From: Thermomonospora catenispora
GTDB taxonomy: Bacteria > Actinomycetota > Actinomycetes > Streptosporangiales > Streptosporangiaceae
Assembly (NCBI RefSeq): GCF_006363815.1
Contig: NZ_RRYT01000002.1
Span: 297,757-361,160 of the forward strand
Direction of reading: 5' to 3'
DNA: 63,404 nucleotides
The notes under the pieces were generated by a model. That model did not search any database, had not been told where the DNA came from, and saw only the letters and a program-made list of their open reading frames with translations. Below are positions 19,843 through 30,337 of the stretch, piece after piece; positions within the stretch are counted from its first letter, which is position 1, and every line of letters begins with the position of its first letter. The translations under genes and the position numbers were made by a program.

Positions 19843-22707
19843 ATGAGCGGCGAGAGCGCCAGGCGGTTTCCGCCTCGTGTGGTGCCGATCGGCGTGGCCG
19901 CGCTCACCGTGATCGCGCTCGCCGTCGGCTCCCTGGTGGGCTGGGGCGGCGTCGTCCTGCCCGCCTGGGCGGAGAGCGTCGTCGCCCTCGCGGCGGGCGC
20001 GTCGCTGCTGACCGCGGTGGTCCCGCTGCCGCTGCGGCCCGGCCGCGGCGGCTCCGCCGGGGAGCCCGCCGAGGAGCGTCCCCGGCGTCGAGATCCCCGG
20101 CGCGACTGCTGGAGCTGGTTCGCGGTGGCCGCCGCCTGCTGGCTGGCGGGCGCCGCGACCGACCTGTTCTCACCCGGCCTGCTGGGCACCGGCAGCGGGG
20201 CGCTGTCGCTGGCGGACCTGTTCTACCTGGCCGCGATGGCCGCGTTGACCACCGGGTTCGTGGTCCCGATCCGACTGCCCAGGGACGTGGGGACCTGGAC
20301 CCGCTACCTCGCCGATACCTATGTGTGCGTGGCCGCGTTGTTCGTGTTCGGCTGGGTGGCGGAGTTCGACCGGCTGTACCACCTGTCGGGGGAGACGCCG
20401 GCCGAATTCGTGCTGGACCTGCTGTATCCGCTGGTCGGGACGATGCTGGTGTGCGGGGCGCTGCCGTTCGTGCTGGGCGCCGCCCGCGCCTACCGGGCCG
20501 GAGTGTGGATGGCCTATCTGGCGTTGGTGGCGTTCGTCGCGGCCGACATCGCCTCCATGATCGACCGGCTGCACGGCGGCGCCTCCTCCGTCGATCCGGG
20601 GGACATCCCGCGGGTGGCGGGCCTGCTGCTGCTCGGCCTGGCCCCCTGGATCCGCCCGATGCCCGCCGTGGAGCGCCCGCGCGTCCCCTCCGGGGAGGCC
20701 GACGACGCCGAGCCCGCCGCCCCCTGCGGCCGCATGATCGGCCCCGGGCTCACCCCGGCGGCGGTGGCGGCGGCGTCCGCCCTGTTCGTCGCGGGGCACT
20801 CGCTGACCGGCAGCCAGGGCTCGGAGCCGGTGGTCACGATCGTCGCCGGGTCCGCGGTGCTGGTGATGCTGGCGCGGCTGGCCGGGCTGCTCCGCGAGAA
20901 CGACGGGCTGCGGCGTGCGGTCGAGGCGGGGGAGGAGCACTTCCGGGCGCTGGCTGACAGCATCAACGACGTGGTGGTGATCTGCGACCTGACCGGCGGG
21001 ATCCAGTACGTCTCCGACCGGGCCCGCCAGGTCTACGGCCACGACCCCGACGATCTGGTGGGCCGGGGGCTGGCCGAGCTGATCCATCCCGAGGACCTGC
21101 CGCACCTGGAGGAGGTCTACGGCGAGTTCCTGGCCTCGGACCAGGCGGCGCTGCGGGTGTCCTGCCGGGTGCGCGCCGCCGACGGCACCTGGCTGCCCAC
21201 CGAGTCGACCGTCTCCCGGTACACCGGCTCGCGGGTGCTGGTGACCACCCGCGACCTGTCCGAGCAGGCGGCGCTGCGGCGTCAGGTCACCCATCTGACC
21301 TTCCACGACGGGCTGACCGGGCTGCCCAACCGGGCCTACTTCGAAGAGCGCGTCCGCGAGGTGCTCTCCCGGGAGGCCGCCGCCGACCGGGTCGCGGTGG
21401 TGTTCGCCGACCTCGACGGGTTCACCGCGGTGAACGACTCGGCGGGGCACGCCGCCGGGGACCAGGTCCTCGCCCAGGCCGCCCGCCGGCTGCGCGCCGC
21501 CGTCCAGGCCGACGACACGGTGGCCCGATGGGGCGGCGACGAGTTCGCCGTGCTGGTGGAGGACGCCGCCGAGGCCCGCGCGGCGGTGGAGCTGGCCGAG
21601 CGGCTGCTGCGGGTGCTGACCGACGAGCCGTACCGGGCGGGCCACCGCGAGGTGGTGCTGAGCGCCAGCGTGGGGCTGGCGTTCGCCGACAGCGATCGGG
21701 CCGATCAGGCCGGGCGGGAGGAGGGGGCGGCGCCGGCGGCCGATCGGCAGAGCTGGTCCGACCTGATCCGCAACGGCGATCTGGCGATGGCGCGGGCCAA
21801 GGAGCTGGGCGGCGGACGCGTGGAGGTGTTCGCCGCGCACATGCACGCCGATGTGGTGCGGCGGCTGGAGCTGGGCGCCGAGCTGCAGCGGGCGCTCAGC
21901 GAGGAGCAGTTCACCGTCGAGTTCCAGCCGGTGGTGGAGCTGGCCACCTCCCGGGTGACCGGGGTGGAGGCGCTGGTGCGCTGGTGGCGCGGCAGCGAGT
22001 CGGTGCCGCCGCAGGAGTTCATCCGGCCCGCCGAGGAGTCCGGGCTGATGGTCCAGCTGGGCGAGTGGGTGCTGCGGGAGTCCTGCCGACAGGTGGCCCG
22101 GTGGCGCGCCGAGTCCTGGGACGTGGGGCTGTCGGTGAACTTCACCGCCCGGCAGATCGCCGCGCCGCGGTTCGTGGAGTCGGTGGCGGCGGCCCTGGAG
22201 GAGACCGGTCTGCCGCCCAGCGCGCTCACCCTGGAGGTCCGGGAGGAGGTGCTGGTCGAGGACGCCGGGCAGAACGTGCGGCGGCTGACCGCGCTGCGCG
22301 ATCTGGGGGTGCGGCTGGCCATCGACGACTTCGGCACCGGCTACGCCTCGCTGGCCTATCTGGGGCAGCTCCCGGTGGACGTGATCAAGATCGACCCGTC
22401 GTTCGTGGCGGGGCTGGGCCGGGACGACACGCTCACCCTGCTCACCCGGACCATCGTGCGGCTGGGCAGTGATCTCGGTCTCACCGTGGTGGCCGAGGGC
22501 ATCGAGCGTCCCGAGCAGCTGGAGCTGCTGCGCGAGATGGAGTGCCCGCGCGGGCAGGGGTTCCTGGTGGCCCGGCCGATGGCGGCGGGGCCGGCGGAGG
22601 CGCTGCTGCGCACCAATCTCACCGACCGGGGCGGTTCCGCCGACGCCGAGCGGGGGCCCGGCGGTCCCGGTCTGCCGCTGCACGGACCGGCCCTGTCGCC
22701 GGGCTGA
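19843..22707 (+). CDS. Membrane PAS-GGDEF-EAL protein
   Basis: About 954 residues, the second c-di-GMP protein in the window. Roughly ten hydrophobic helices occupy the first 340 residues. A PAS domain follows (FRALADSINDVVVICDLTGG), then a GGDEF domain with ARWGGDEFAVL and an EAL domain with VEALVRWW, DDFGTGYAS and AEGIERPEQ. At the inhibitory-site position the sequence is QADD rather than RxxD, so product inhibition may be lost. I start it at the ATG at 19843, just before the first helix; a GTG at 19639 is possible. It may sense a signal through its membrane or PAS domain. Confidence 0.88.
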   Translation: MSGESARRFPPRVVPIGVAALTVIALAVGSLVGWGGVVLPAWAESVVALAAGASLLTAVVPLPLRPGRGGSAGEPAEERPRRRDPRRDCWSWFAVAAACWLAGAATDLFSPGLLGTGSGALSLADLFYLAAMAALTTGFVVPIRLPRDVGTWTRYLADTYVCVAALFVFGWVAEFDRLYHLSGETPAEFVLDLLYPLVGTMLVCGALPFVLGAARAYRAGVWMAYLALVAFVAADIASMIDRLHGGASSVDPGDIPRVAGLLLLGLAPWIRPMPAVERPRVPSGEADDAEPAAPCGRMIGPGLTPAAVAAASALFVAGHSLTGSQGSEPVVTIVAGSAVLVMLARLAGLLRENDGLRRAVEAGEEHFRALADSINDVVVICDLTGGIQYVSDRARQVYGHDPDDLVGRGLAELIHPEDLPHLEEVYGEFLASDQAALRVSCRVRAADGTWLPTESTVSRYTGSRVLVTTRDLSEQAALRRQVTHLTFHDGLTGLPNRAYFEERVREVLSREAAADRVAVVFADLDGFTAVNDSAGHAAGDQVLAQAARRLRAAVQADDTVARWGGDEFAVLVEDAAEARAAVELAERLLRVLTDEPYRAGHREVVLSASVGLAFADSDRADQAGREEGAAPAADRQSWSDLIRNGDLAMARAKELGGGRVEVFAAHMHADVVRRLELGAELQRALSEEQFTVEFQPVVELATSRVTGVEALVRWWRGSESVPPQEFIRPAEESGLMVQLGEWVLRESCRQVARWRAESWDVGLSVNFTARQIAAPRFVESVAAALEETGLPPSALTLEVREEVLVEDAGQNVRRLTALRDLGVRLAIDDFGTGYASLAYLGQLPVDVIKIDPSFVAGLGRDDTLTLLTRTIVRLGSDLGLTVVAEGIERPEQLELLREMECPRGQGFLVARPMAAGPAEALLRTNLTDRGGSADAERGPGGPGLPLHGPALSPG

Positions 22708-22743
22708 GTCCGTCTCGGATGGTGAGATGATTTATCCACGGAT

Positions 22744-22773
22744 TTGACGCCGGTCGGGGGAGTCGGCGATTGT
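22744..22773 (+). promoter_or_regulatory. Promoter of the ilvBNC leader
   Basis: TTGACG (22744-22749) and GATTGT (22768-22773) are spaced by 18 nt. Transcription would start about 7 nt later, exactly at the GTG of the leader peptide, giving a leaderless leader peptide. No Shine-Dalgarno lies at normal distance from that GTG, which fits. Confidence 0.55.
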
Positions 22774-22779
22774 GTACCC

Positions 22780-22830
22780 GTGCAGAGCATCTTCTCGATC
22801 CTCGTAGTACTTGGTCGGCGCGCAGGCTGA
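22780..22830 (+). CDS. ilvBNC leader peptide
   Basis: A 16-codon ORF, MQSIFSILVVLGRRAG, with two Ile, two Leu and two Val codons and a G-x-R-x-G ending. Ribosome stalling on these codons when branched-chain aminoacyl-tRNAs are scarce would favour antitermination. It overlaps the first hairpin (22818-22852) and precedes the terminator at 22854-22890. Attenuators of this kind upstream of ilvB are established in actinobacteria. Confidence 0.8.
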   Translation: MQSIFSILVVLGRRAG

Positions 22831-22852
22831 CCAAGTCGCTTCGCCTGCGCGC
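22818..22852 (+). promoter_or_regulatory. Leader hairpin (pause/alternative structure) of ilvBNC
   Basis: GCGCGCAGGC (22818-22827) pairs with GCCTGCGCGC (22843-22852) across 15 nt. The left arm lies in the last codons of the leader peptide, so a ribosome stalled upstream or finishing translation would affect it differently. Confidence 0.6.
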
Positions 22853-22853
22853 T

Positions 22854-22890
22854 CCCCTCGATTCGCCATATCCGGCGCGAGGGGTTTTTT
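22854..22890 (+). terminator. Attenuator terminator of ilvBNC
   Basis: CCCCTCG (22854-22860) pairs with CGAGGGG (22878-22884), with an inner CGCC/GGCG stem, followed by six T residues (22885-22890). It is a true intrinsic terminator 37 nt before the ilvB start. Confidence 0.85.
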
Positions 22891-22926
22891 GTTGGCCAGG
22901 ATCACTCTCCCATCCAAGGAAAAGGC

Positions 22927-24672
22927 ATGACCACCGAACGAATGACGGGAGCTCAGGCGCTGGTCCGCGCACTGGAGAACGTCGGGGTCGACACCGTGTT
23001 CGGCATCCCCGGGGGAGCGATCCTCCCGGCCTACGACCCCCTGTTCGACTCCAAGCAGGTGCGGCACATCCTGGTCCGCCACGAGCAGGGCGCCGGGCAC
23101 GCCGCTCAGGGATACGCCATGGTCACCGGCAAGGTCGGGGTCTGCATGGCCACCAGCGGCCCGGGGGCCACCAACCTCGTCACCCCGATCTCCGACGCCT
23201 ACATGGACTCGGTGCCGATCGTGGCCATCACCGGCCAGGTCTCCAGCTCGGCCATCGGGACCGACGCGTTCCAGGAGGCCGACATCGTCGGCATCACCAT
23301 GCCGATCACCAAGCACAACTTCCTGGTCACCGATGCCCGGGACATCGCCCGCACCATCGCCGAGGCGTTCCACATCGCCTCCACCGGCCGTCCCGGTCCG
23401 GTCCTGGTCGACATCTCCAAGGACGCTCTGCAGGACACCGTCGAGTTCGCCTGGCCCGAGTCGCTGCGGCTGCCCGGCTACCGGCCGGTGACCCGCCCGC
23501 ACTCCAAGCAGATCCGTGAGGCGGCCCGGCTGCTGGTGGAGGCCGAGCGCCCGGTGCTGTACGTGGGCGGCGGCGTGATCAAGGCGGGCGCGGCGGCCGA
23601 GCTGAAGGTGCTGGCCGAGCTGACCGGCGCGCCGGTGGTCACCACGCTGATGGCCAAGGGCGCGCTGCCCGACAGCCACCCCCTGCACATGGGGATGCCC
23701 GGCATGCACGGCACCGTCGGCGCGGTCGGCGCCCTGCAGCGCTCGGACCTGTTGGTGGCCCTCGGCGCCCGCTTCGACGACCGGGTCACCGGCAAGCTGG
23801 ACAGCTTCGCCCCCGACGCCAAGGTCGTGCACGCCGACATCGACCCGGCCGAGATCTCCAAGAACCGGCACGCCGACGTCCCGATCGTCGGCGACGTCCG
23901 CGAGGTCATCGCCGACCTGATCGTGGCGGTGCAGGCCGAGCACGAGGCCGGCCGCCGCGGCGACTACAGCGCCTGGTGGAAGCAGCTGAACGCCTGGCGG
24001 GAGACCTACCCCCTGGGGTACGACCACCCCGAGGACGGTTCGCTGGCCCCCCAGTACGTGATCGAGCAGATCGGCAAGATGGTCGGCCCGGACGCCTACT
24101 ACGTGGCGGGCGTGGGCCAGCACCAGATGTGGGCGGCCCAGTTCATCAAGTACGAGCGGCCCGGGGCGTTCCTCAACTCCGGCGGCGCGGGGACCATGGG
24201 CTATGCGATCCCGGCGGCGATGGGCGCCAAGGTCGCCAAGCCCGACGCCCAGGTGTGGGCGATCGACGGCGACGGCTGCTTCCAGATGACCAACCAGGAG
24301 CTGGCCACCTGCGTCGTCGAGGGCATCCCGATCAAGGTCGCCGTGATCAACAACGGCAACCTGGGCATGGTCCGGCAGTGGCAGACGCTCTTCTACAACG
24401 AGCGCTATTCCAACACCGACCTCCACTCCAAGCGGATCCCGGACTTCGTCAAGCTGGCCGAGGCCTACGGGTGCGTCGGGCTGCGCTGCGAGCGGCCCGA
24501 GGACGTCGAGGGCACCATCGCCAAGGCGATGGAGATCAACGACACCCCGGTGGTCATCGACTTCGTGGTCCACAAGGACGCCATGGTGTGGCCCATGGTC
24601 GCCGCCGGGACCAGCAACGACGACATCAAGATCGCGCGCGACATGGCGCCCGACTGGGAGAACGGGGACTGA
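22927..24672 (+). CDS. ilvB: Acetolactate synthase large subunit
   Basis: A 581-residue ThDP/FAD enzyme making acetolactate or acetohydroxybutyrate, the first common step of Val, Leu and Ile synthesis. The ThDP-activating glutamate is E53 ([15 protein letters not shown]). The Mg/ThDP motif begins [12 protein letters not shown] and ends [13 protein letters not shown] lies upstream of the ATG. It heads ilvBNC and is controlled by the attenuator directly upstream. Confidence 0.96.
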   Translation: MTTERMTGAQALVRALENVGVDTVFGIPGGAILPAYDPLFDSKQVRHILVRHEQGAGHAAQGYAMVTGKVGVCMATSGPGATNLVTPISDAYMDSVPIVAITGQVSSSAIGTDAFQEADIVGITMPITKHNFLVTDARDIARTIAEAFHIASTGRPGPVLVDISKDALQDTVEFAWPESLRLPGYRPVTRPHSKQIREAARLLVEAERPVLYVGGGVIKAGAAAELKVLAELTGAPVVTTLMAKGALPDSHPLHMGMPGMHGTVGAVGALQRSDLLVALGARFDDRVTGKLDSFAPDAKVVHADIDPAEISKNRHADVPIVGDVREVIADLIVAVQAEHEAGRRGDYSAWWKQLNAWRETYPLGYDHPEDGSLAPQYVIEQIGKMVGPDAYYVAGVGQHQMWAAQFIKYERPGAFLNSGGAGTMGYAIPAAMGAKVAKPDAQVWAIDGDGCFQMTNQELATCVVEGIPIKVAVINNGNLGMVRQWQTLFYNERYSNTDLHSKRIPDFVKLAEAYGCVGLRCERPEDVEGTIAKAMEINDTPVVIDFVVHKDAMVWPMVAAGTSNDDIKIARDMAPDWENGD

Positions 24673-24675
24673 CCC

Positions 24676-25200
24676 ATGAGCCGTCACACGCTCTCGGTGC
24701 TGGTGGAGAACAAGCCGGGCATCCTGGCCCGGGTCGCGGCGCTGTTCTCCCGGCGCGGGTTCAACATCGACTCGCTGGCGGTGGGCACCACCGAGCATCC
24801 GGAGATCTCCCGGATGACCATCGTGGTGAACGTCGAGGACCTGCCGCTGGAACAGGTCACCAAGCAGCTCAACAAGCTGGTCAACGTGCTGAAGATCGTG
24901 GAGCTGGATCCGGCCTCCTCGGTGCAGCGCGAACTGATCCTGGTTAAGGTGCGGGCCGACGCCGAGACCCGGTCGCAGGTGCTGGAGACCGTCCAGCTGT
25001 TCCGCGCCAAGGTGGTCGACGTGGCCCCGGAGGCGGTCACCATCGAGGCCACCGGCAACCGTGACAAGCTCGAAGCGCTCATCCGCGTGCTGGAGCCGTT
25101 CGGCATCAAGGAGTTGGTCCAGTCGGGGATGGTGGCCATCGGCCGCGGCGCCCGCTCCATCACCGATCGCTCCCTGCGAGCCCTGGACCGCAGCGCCTGA
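24676..25200 (+). CDS. ilvN: Acetolactate synthase regulatory subunit
   Basis: A 174-residue regulatory subunit. An N-terminal ACT domain (HTLSVLVENKPGILARVAAL, with SRRGFNIDSLAVG) binds valine for feedback control. The conserved C-terminal domain includes VRADAETRSQVLETVQLFRA. It lies 3 nt after ilvB, a tight spacing that keeps the two subunits in step. Confidence 0.95.
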   Translation: MSRHTLSVLVENKPGILARVAALFSRRGFNIDSLAVGTTEHPEISRMTIVVNVEDLPLEQVTKQLNKLVNVLKIVELDPASSVQRELILVKVRADAETRSQVLETVQLFRAKVVDVAPEAVTIEATGNRDKLEALIRVLEPFGIKELVQSGMVAIGRGARSITDRSLRALDRSA

Positions 25201-25226
25201 GCGCGCCTTCATCCATAGAGAGGTAG

Positions 25227-26225
<999 letters not shown>

Positions 26226-26293
26226 CGCCCCGGGCCCCGTGAGGGGCGCCCGGCGCCCGCCGGGCGGGGCGGGCGGACGCGGTCCGCCGCCGG

Positions 26294-26330
26294 GACGGCC
26301 CGCCGCGACATCGTGTCGCGGCGGGCCGTC
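26294..26330 (+). terminator. Terminator hairpin after ilvC, 17-bp perfect stem
   Basis: GACGGCCCGCCGCGACA (26294-26310) pairs perfectly with 26314-26330 around a TCG loop. No U-tract follows. It ends the ilvBNC operon before the PadR promoter. Confidence 0.75.
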
Positions 26331-26374
26331 GTCGTCTCCGGGGCGTCGGACGACGCCCGGATGCATACTCGGTA

Positions 26375-26409
26375 TTGCCTTGGGCATACGCAGTATGCAT
26401 ACTGCGTAT
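26375..26409 (+). promoter_or_regulatory. PadR operator-promoter, leaderless
   Basis: A perfect 24-bp palindrome (26386-26409, half-site ATACGCAGTATG) ends at the base before the padR ATG. A candidate -35, TTGCCT (26375-26380), and a -10, CATACT (26398-26403, inside the palindrome), are 17 nt apart and would start transcription at the ATG. The operator therefore covers the -10 and the transcript is probably leaderless and autorepressed. Confidence 0.7.
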
Positions 26410-27018
26410 ATGTCCATACGTCACGGCATCCTGGCGCTGCTGTCCCAGGGACCTCGCTACGGCTATCAGCTCCGCGCGGAGTTCGAGGCGTCCACCGGCG
26501 CCACCTGGCCGCTCAACATCGGCCAGGTCTACTCCACCCTGGCGCGGCTGGAACGCGACGGCCTCGTCGCCAAGGCCGACGCCGACGCCGAGGGACGGTT
26601 CGTCTACCGCATCACCCCCGACGGCGAGGAGGAGGTACGCCGCTGGTTCGCCACTCCCATCGCCCCCGCCGACCGGCCGCGCGACGAACTGGCCATCAAG
26701 CTGGCCATGGCCGTCACCACCCCGGGCGTCGACGTCCGCGCCGTGGTGCAGACCCAGCGCACCGCCACGCTGCGCGCCCTGCGCGACCTGACCCGCCTCA
26801 AGGCCGACGCCCCGCCGCTGCCGGCGGACGCCGCCGACGCCTCCTGGCGGCTGGTGCTGGAGTCCATGATCTTCCAGGCCGAGGCCGAGGTCCGCTGGCT
26901 GGACCACTGCGAGGCCTTCATGACCCGCCTCGCCCTCGAGCGCCGCCCCGCCGCGGCCCAGACCGGCCCCGAGGCCGAGGCCGCCCGCCCCGACGAGCGT
27001 CCGGAGGTCCGCCGGTGA
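26410..27018 (+). CDS. PadR family transcriptional regulator
   Basis: A 202-residue regulator. The winged-helix N-terminal domain (ILALLSQGPRYGYQLRAEF, then NIGQVYSTLARLERDGLV) is typical of PadR, with a C-terminal helical dimer domain. It starts at the ATG directly following the palindrome. Its stop overlaps the GTG of the ABC ATPase gene, so it represses its own operon with an ABC exporter, a common PadR arrangement for drug or stress-responsive transporters. The inducer is unknown. Confidence 0.9.
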   Translation: MSIRHGILALLSQGPRYGYQLRAEFEASTGATWPLNIGQVYSTLARLERDGLVAKADADAEGRFVYRITPDGEEEVRRWFATPIAPADRPRDELAIKLAMAVTTPGVDVRAVVQTQRTATLRALRDLTRLKADAPPLPADAADASWRLVLESMIFQAEAEVRWLDHCEAFMTRLALERRPAAAQTGPEAEAARPDERPEVRR

Positions 27019-27731
27019 ACGTGCTCGTCATGCGCGAGGTGTCGCGCGATCACGGGACCGGCCCCAACGTCGTGCACGCGCTGCGCGGCGTCAGCCTGCA
27101 CGTGGCGCCCGGCGAGTTCGTCGCCGTGATGGGCCCCTCGGGATCCGGCAAGTCCACCCTGCTCACCCTGGCCGGCGGGCTCGACACCCCCACCGCCGGA
27201 CAGGTCCTGGTCGAGGGCACCGACCTCGGCTCCCTGGGCACGGCGGCGCGGGCGGCGCTGCGGCGGCGCAGCATCGGCTACGTCTTCCAGGACTACAACC
27301 TCATCCCCACCCTGACCGCGGCGGAGAACGTCATGCTGCCCCGCGAGCTGGACGGGGTGCGCACCCGCCGCGCCCGCCGCGAGGCGCTGGACGCGCTGGC
27401 CGAGGTCGGCATCGGCGAGCTGGCCGACCGGTTCCCCGAGGAGATGTCCGGCGGCCAGCAGCAGCGCGTCGCCATCGCCCGCGCCCTGGTCGGCGAACGA
27501 CGCCTGGTCCTGGCCGACGAGCCCACCGGCGCGCTGGACAGCCGCTCCGGCGAGGAGATCATGCGGCTGCTGCGGGCCCGCTGCGACGCCGGCGCCGCCT
27601 GCCTGATGGTCACCCACGAGTCCCGGCACGCCGCCTGGGCCGACCGGGTGGTGTTCCTGCGCGACGGCGTGATCGTCGACTCCACCGGCGCCCCGACCGG
27701 CCCCGAGAGCCTGCTGGAGGACGTCCGATGA
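27015..27731 (+). CDS. ABC transporter ATP-binding protein (MacB/LolD type)
   Basis: A 238-residue ATPase. Walker A is GPSGSGKST, the Q-loop is in FQDYNLIPTLTAAENV, the signature is MSGGQQQRVAIARAL and Walker B is LVLADEPTGALD. The FQDYNLIP and EPTGALD variants match the MacB/LolD/FtsE branch that pairs with FtsX-type permeases. It overlaps padR (GTGA) and the permease (ATGA) by 4 nt each. Confidence 0.92.
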   Translation: MNVLVMREVSRDHGTGPNVVHALRGVSLHVAPGEFVAVMGPSGSGKSTLLTLAGGLDTPTAGQVLVEGTDLGSLGTAARAALRRRSIGYVFQDYNLIPTLTAAENVMLPRELDGVRTRRARREALDALAEVGIGELADRFPEEMSGGQQQRVAIARALVGERRLVLADEPTGALDSRSGEEIMRLLRARCDAGAACLMVTHESRHAAWADRVVFLRDGVIVDSTGAPTGPESLLEDVR

Positions 27732-30337
27732 GTCTCGGCGGCCATCGGGCGGCGCTGCGCATCGCCTGGCGGGACGCGTGGCGCGCCAAGGGGCGCAGCG
27801 CCCTGGTGCTGTGCATGATCGGGCTTCCGGTGCTGGCCATCGTGATGCTGGCGGTGCTCGACAGCACCCGCGAGTGGAGCGCCGTGGAGCGGCTGCCGCA
27901 CGAGCTCGGCCGCGCCGAGGCGCGGGTGCAGTTCGCCGGCGGCCCCATCCGCCAGGACGTCCTGGGCGAGTCCTGGATCCGCGCGGGCGACACCACCGAG
28001 CCCGTGGACGCCTCGCAGGTGGCACGGCTCGTCACCGCCCGGTTCGGCCCGTCCGCCCGCGTCGTGCCGTACGTCACCGGCGACACGCAGGTGCGCACCC
28101 CCCGCGGATACGCCCAGGTCGAGGTGCGGGAGCTGGATCTGCGCGACCGGATCACCACGGGCATCCTCACCGTCACCGCGGGGCGGCCGCCCGCCTCCGC
28201 CGACGAGGTCGCGATCTCCCCGGCGCTGCGCGACCGCGGCTATCGCATCGGCGACACGATCATCCTCACCCGCGACGACACTCCCAAACGGATCGTCGGC
28301 CACGTCGTCGACCCCGACGGCGCCGCGTCCGCCTCGTTCGTGCAGACCCTGCCGGGCAGCGGGCTCATCGCCCCGCAGCACCAGGGGCACGCCTGGCTGC
28401 TGTCCACCGGACGGCCGGTCACCTGGTCCGACGTCGAGCACTTCAACCGGTCCGGACTGGTGGTCGCCTCCGCCGAGCTGATCCGCAACCCGCCCGCCGG
28501 CGTCGGCGTGCCGAACGGTTCCGGACGCCCCCCCGCCGAGAAGGCGGTCCTCGCCCTGACGATCACGATGATCGTGCTTGAGGTCGTGCTGCTGGCCGGA
28601 CCCGCTTTCGCGGTGGGCATCCGCCGGCAGCGCCGGCAGCTGGCGCTGGTCATGGCCGCCGGCGGACAGCCCCGCCATCTGCGCGCCATCGTGCTGGCGG
28701 GCGGTGCGGCGGCCGGCGCCGTCGCCGCGCTGCTGGGCGCCTCGGCGGGACTGGGCCTGGCCGCCGTGGCGGTGCCGATCATCGACCGCCACACCGACGC
28801 CCCCATGGGACCGTTCGAGGTGCCGTGGCCGCTGGTGGCCGTGCCGATGGCGTTGGGCGCGTTGAGCGGGCTGCTGGCCGCCTACGTGCCCGCCGCACAG
28901 GCGGCGCGCATGGACGTGGTCGCCGCGCTGGCCGGGCGGCGCGAGCGGGTCCGTGCCCGGCGTGGCTGGCCGATCGCCGGGGCGGTCTGCATCGCCGGGG
29001 GAGCGGCGCTGTGCCTGGTCGGACCGCGGCTGTTGGCGGAGTACGGCATCGTGTTCGGCACGGCGGCGATCGTCGTGGGCGGCGTGCTGGTGTGTCCGCT
29101 GGCGGTGGGCGTCGCCGCGCGCCCCGCCCGATCGCTGCCGTTGCCGCTGCGGCTGGCCGTTCGCGACAACGCCCGCAACCGGGGGCGCGCCGCCCCCGCC
29201 GTCGCCGCGATCATGGCCGCGGTCGCCGGCATCACCGCGCTGGCCATCGGGGGCTCCAGCGAATTCGCCTGGCGGCGCGCCAACTATCAGCCTGAGCTCC
29301 CGATGGGCGCGGCCTATGTCTCCCTCACCGCCGAGCACGCCGACCGGGTCCGCCGGGCGATCGAGCAGGAGCTGCCCGGCGTCCCGATCCACGCCCTGCA
29401 CCACATCGGCCCGTTCGGCGACTGCGACACCGGCTGCCGCTGGCTGAACACCGGAGTCGATCCGCAGCTCGGCCCCTTCGGGACGCTGGTCGCCGAGCCC
29501 GACGCGGTCCGCATGCTGCTGGGCCGGGAGGACCCGCAGGCGGTCCGGACGCTGCGCGAGGGCGGCGTGGTGCTGCCCGAGGGCAGGACCGCCCCCGGCG
29601 GCCGGCTGCGTGCGCAGATCATGGAGCAGCGGCCGCCGGATGCGAACGGCACGGTCCCCCAGCGGGTGCTGCGCACCGTCGACCTGCCGGTCGCCACGGT
29701 CGCCGAACGGCTGCCCGGGGAGTTCCCCGCGCTGGTGTCGCCCCGCACCGCGCGGGAGCTGGGCCTGCCGACCGCGTTGACGTACTACGCCATCGACCGG
29801 GCCGACCACCGGGTGACGCCCGCCGAGCAGGAGCGCGTCAACGAGCGCATCGCCGGGGCGCTGCCGGAGGACGTCCGGCTCGAGCTGTACGTCGAGCGCG
29901 GGTTCACCGGGTCGTTCGCGACGCCGCTGGTGCTGCTCGCGCTGGCCGGCGGGGTCATGGTGGTCGGCGGATCGCTGATCGTCACCGGGCTGGCCGTCGC
30001 CGACGCCCGGCCCGACCTGGCCACCCTCGCCGCGGTCGGCGCCCGGCCGCGCACCCGGCGGCTGCTGACGATGGGGCAGGCCGCGTGCACCGCGCTGCTG
30101 GGCTGCTGGCTGGGCATCGCCGCCGGCCTGGCCCCCGGGATCTCGGCGGCCCGCGTGCTCACCCGGGTCCCCGGGACGCCGATCGAGCACGACCCGCCGC
30201 CCGGCGGCGTGCAGCCGATCGTGGACATCCCCTGGTCGCTGCTGGCCGCCGTCGGCCTGCTCGTCCCCGTGCTGGCGGCGCTCGCGGCGGGCCTGTTCAC
30301 CAGGTCCCGTCTGCCGGTCGTCCGGCGGATCGCCTGA
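27728..30337 (+). CDS. ABC transporter permease, double FtsX type
   Basis: An 869-residue permease partner of the ATPase before it. A first membrane helix near residues 20-40 is followed by an extracytoplasmic domain. A block of helices around residues 275-400 resembles an FtsX domain (VLEVVLLAGPAFAVGIRRQR). A second extracellular domain and a second FtsX block end the protein (residues about 735-865). This doubled architecture is common in actinobacterial MacB-like exporters. The cargo is unknown. Confidence 0.88.
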   Translation: MSLGGHRAALRIAWRDAWRAKGRSALVLCMIGLPVLAIVMLAVLDSTREWSAVERLPHELGRAEARVQFAGGPIRQDVLGESWIRAGDTTEPVDASQVARLVTARFGPSARVVPYVTGDTQVRTPRGYAQVEVRELDLRDRITTGILTVTAGRPPASADEVAISPALRDRGYRIGDTIILTRDDTPKRIVGHVVDPDGAASASFVQTLPGSGLIAPQHQGHAWLLSTGRPVTWSDVEHFNRSGLVVASAELIRNPPAGVGVPNGSGRPPAEKAVLALTITMIVLEVVLLAGPAFAVGIRRQRRQLALVMAAGGQPRHLRAIVLAGGAAAGAVAALLGASAGLGLAAVAVPIIDRHTDAPMGPFEVPWPLVAVPMALGALSGLLAAYVPAAQAARMDVVAALAGRRERVRARRGWPIAGAVCIAGGAALCLVGPRLLAEYGIVFGTAAIVVGGVLVCPLAVGVAARPARSLPLPLRLAVRDNARNRGRAAPAVAAIMAAVAGITALAIGGSSEFAWRRANYQPELPMGAAYVSLTAEHADRVRRAIEQELPGVPIHALHHIGPFGDCDTGCRWLNTGVDPQLGPFGTLVAEPDAVRMLLGREDPQAVRTLREGGVVLPEGRTAPGGRLRAQIMEQRPPDANGTVPQRVLRTVDLPVATVAERLPGEFPALVSPRTARELGLPTALTYYAIDRADHRVTPAEQERVNERIAGALPEDVRLELYVERGFTGSFATPLVLLALAGGVMVVGGSLIVTGLAVADARPDLATLAAVGARPRTRRLLTMGQAACTALLGCWLGIAAGLAPGISAARVLTRVPGTPIEHDPPPGGVQPIVDIPWSLLAAVGLLVPVLAALAAGLFTRSRLPVVRRIA

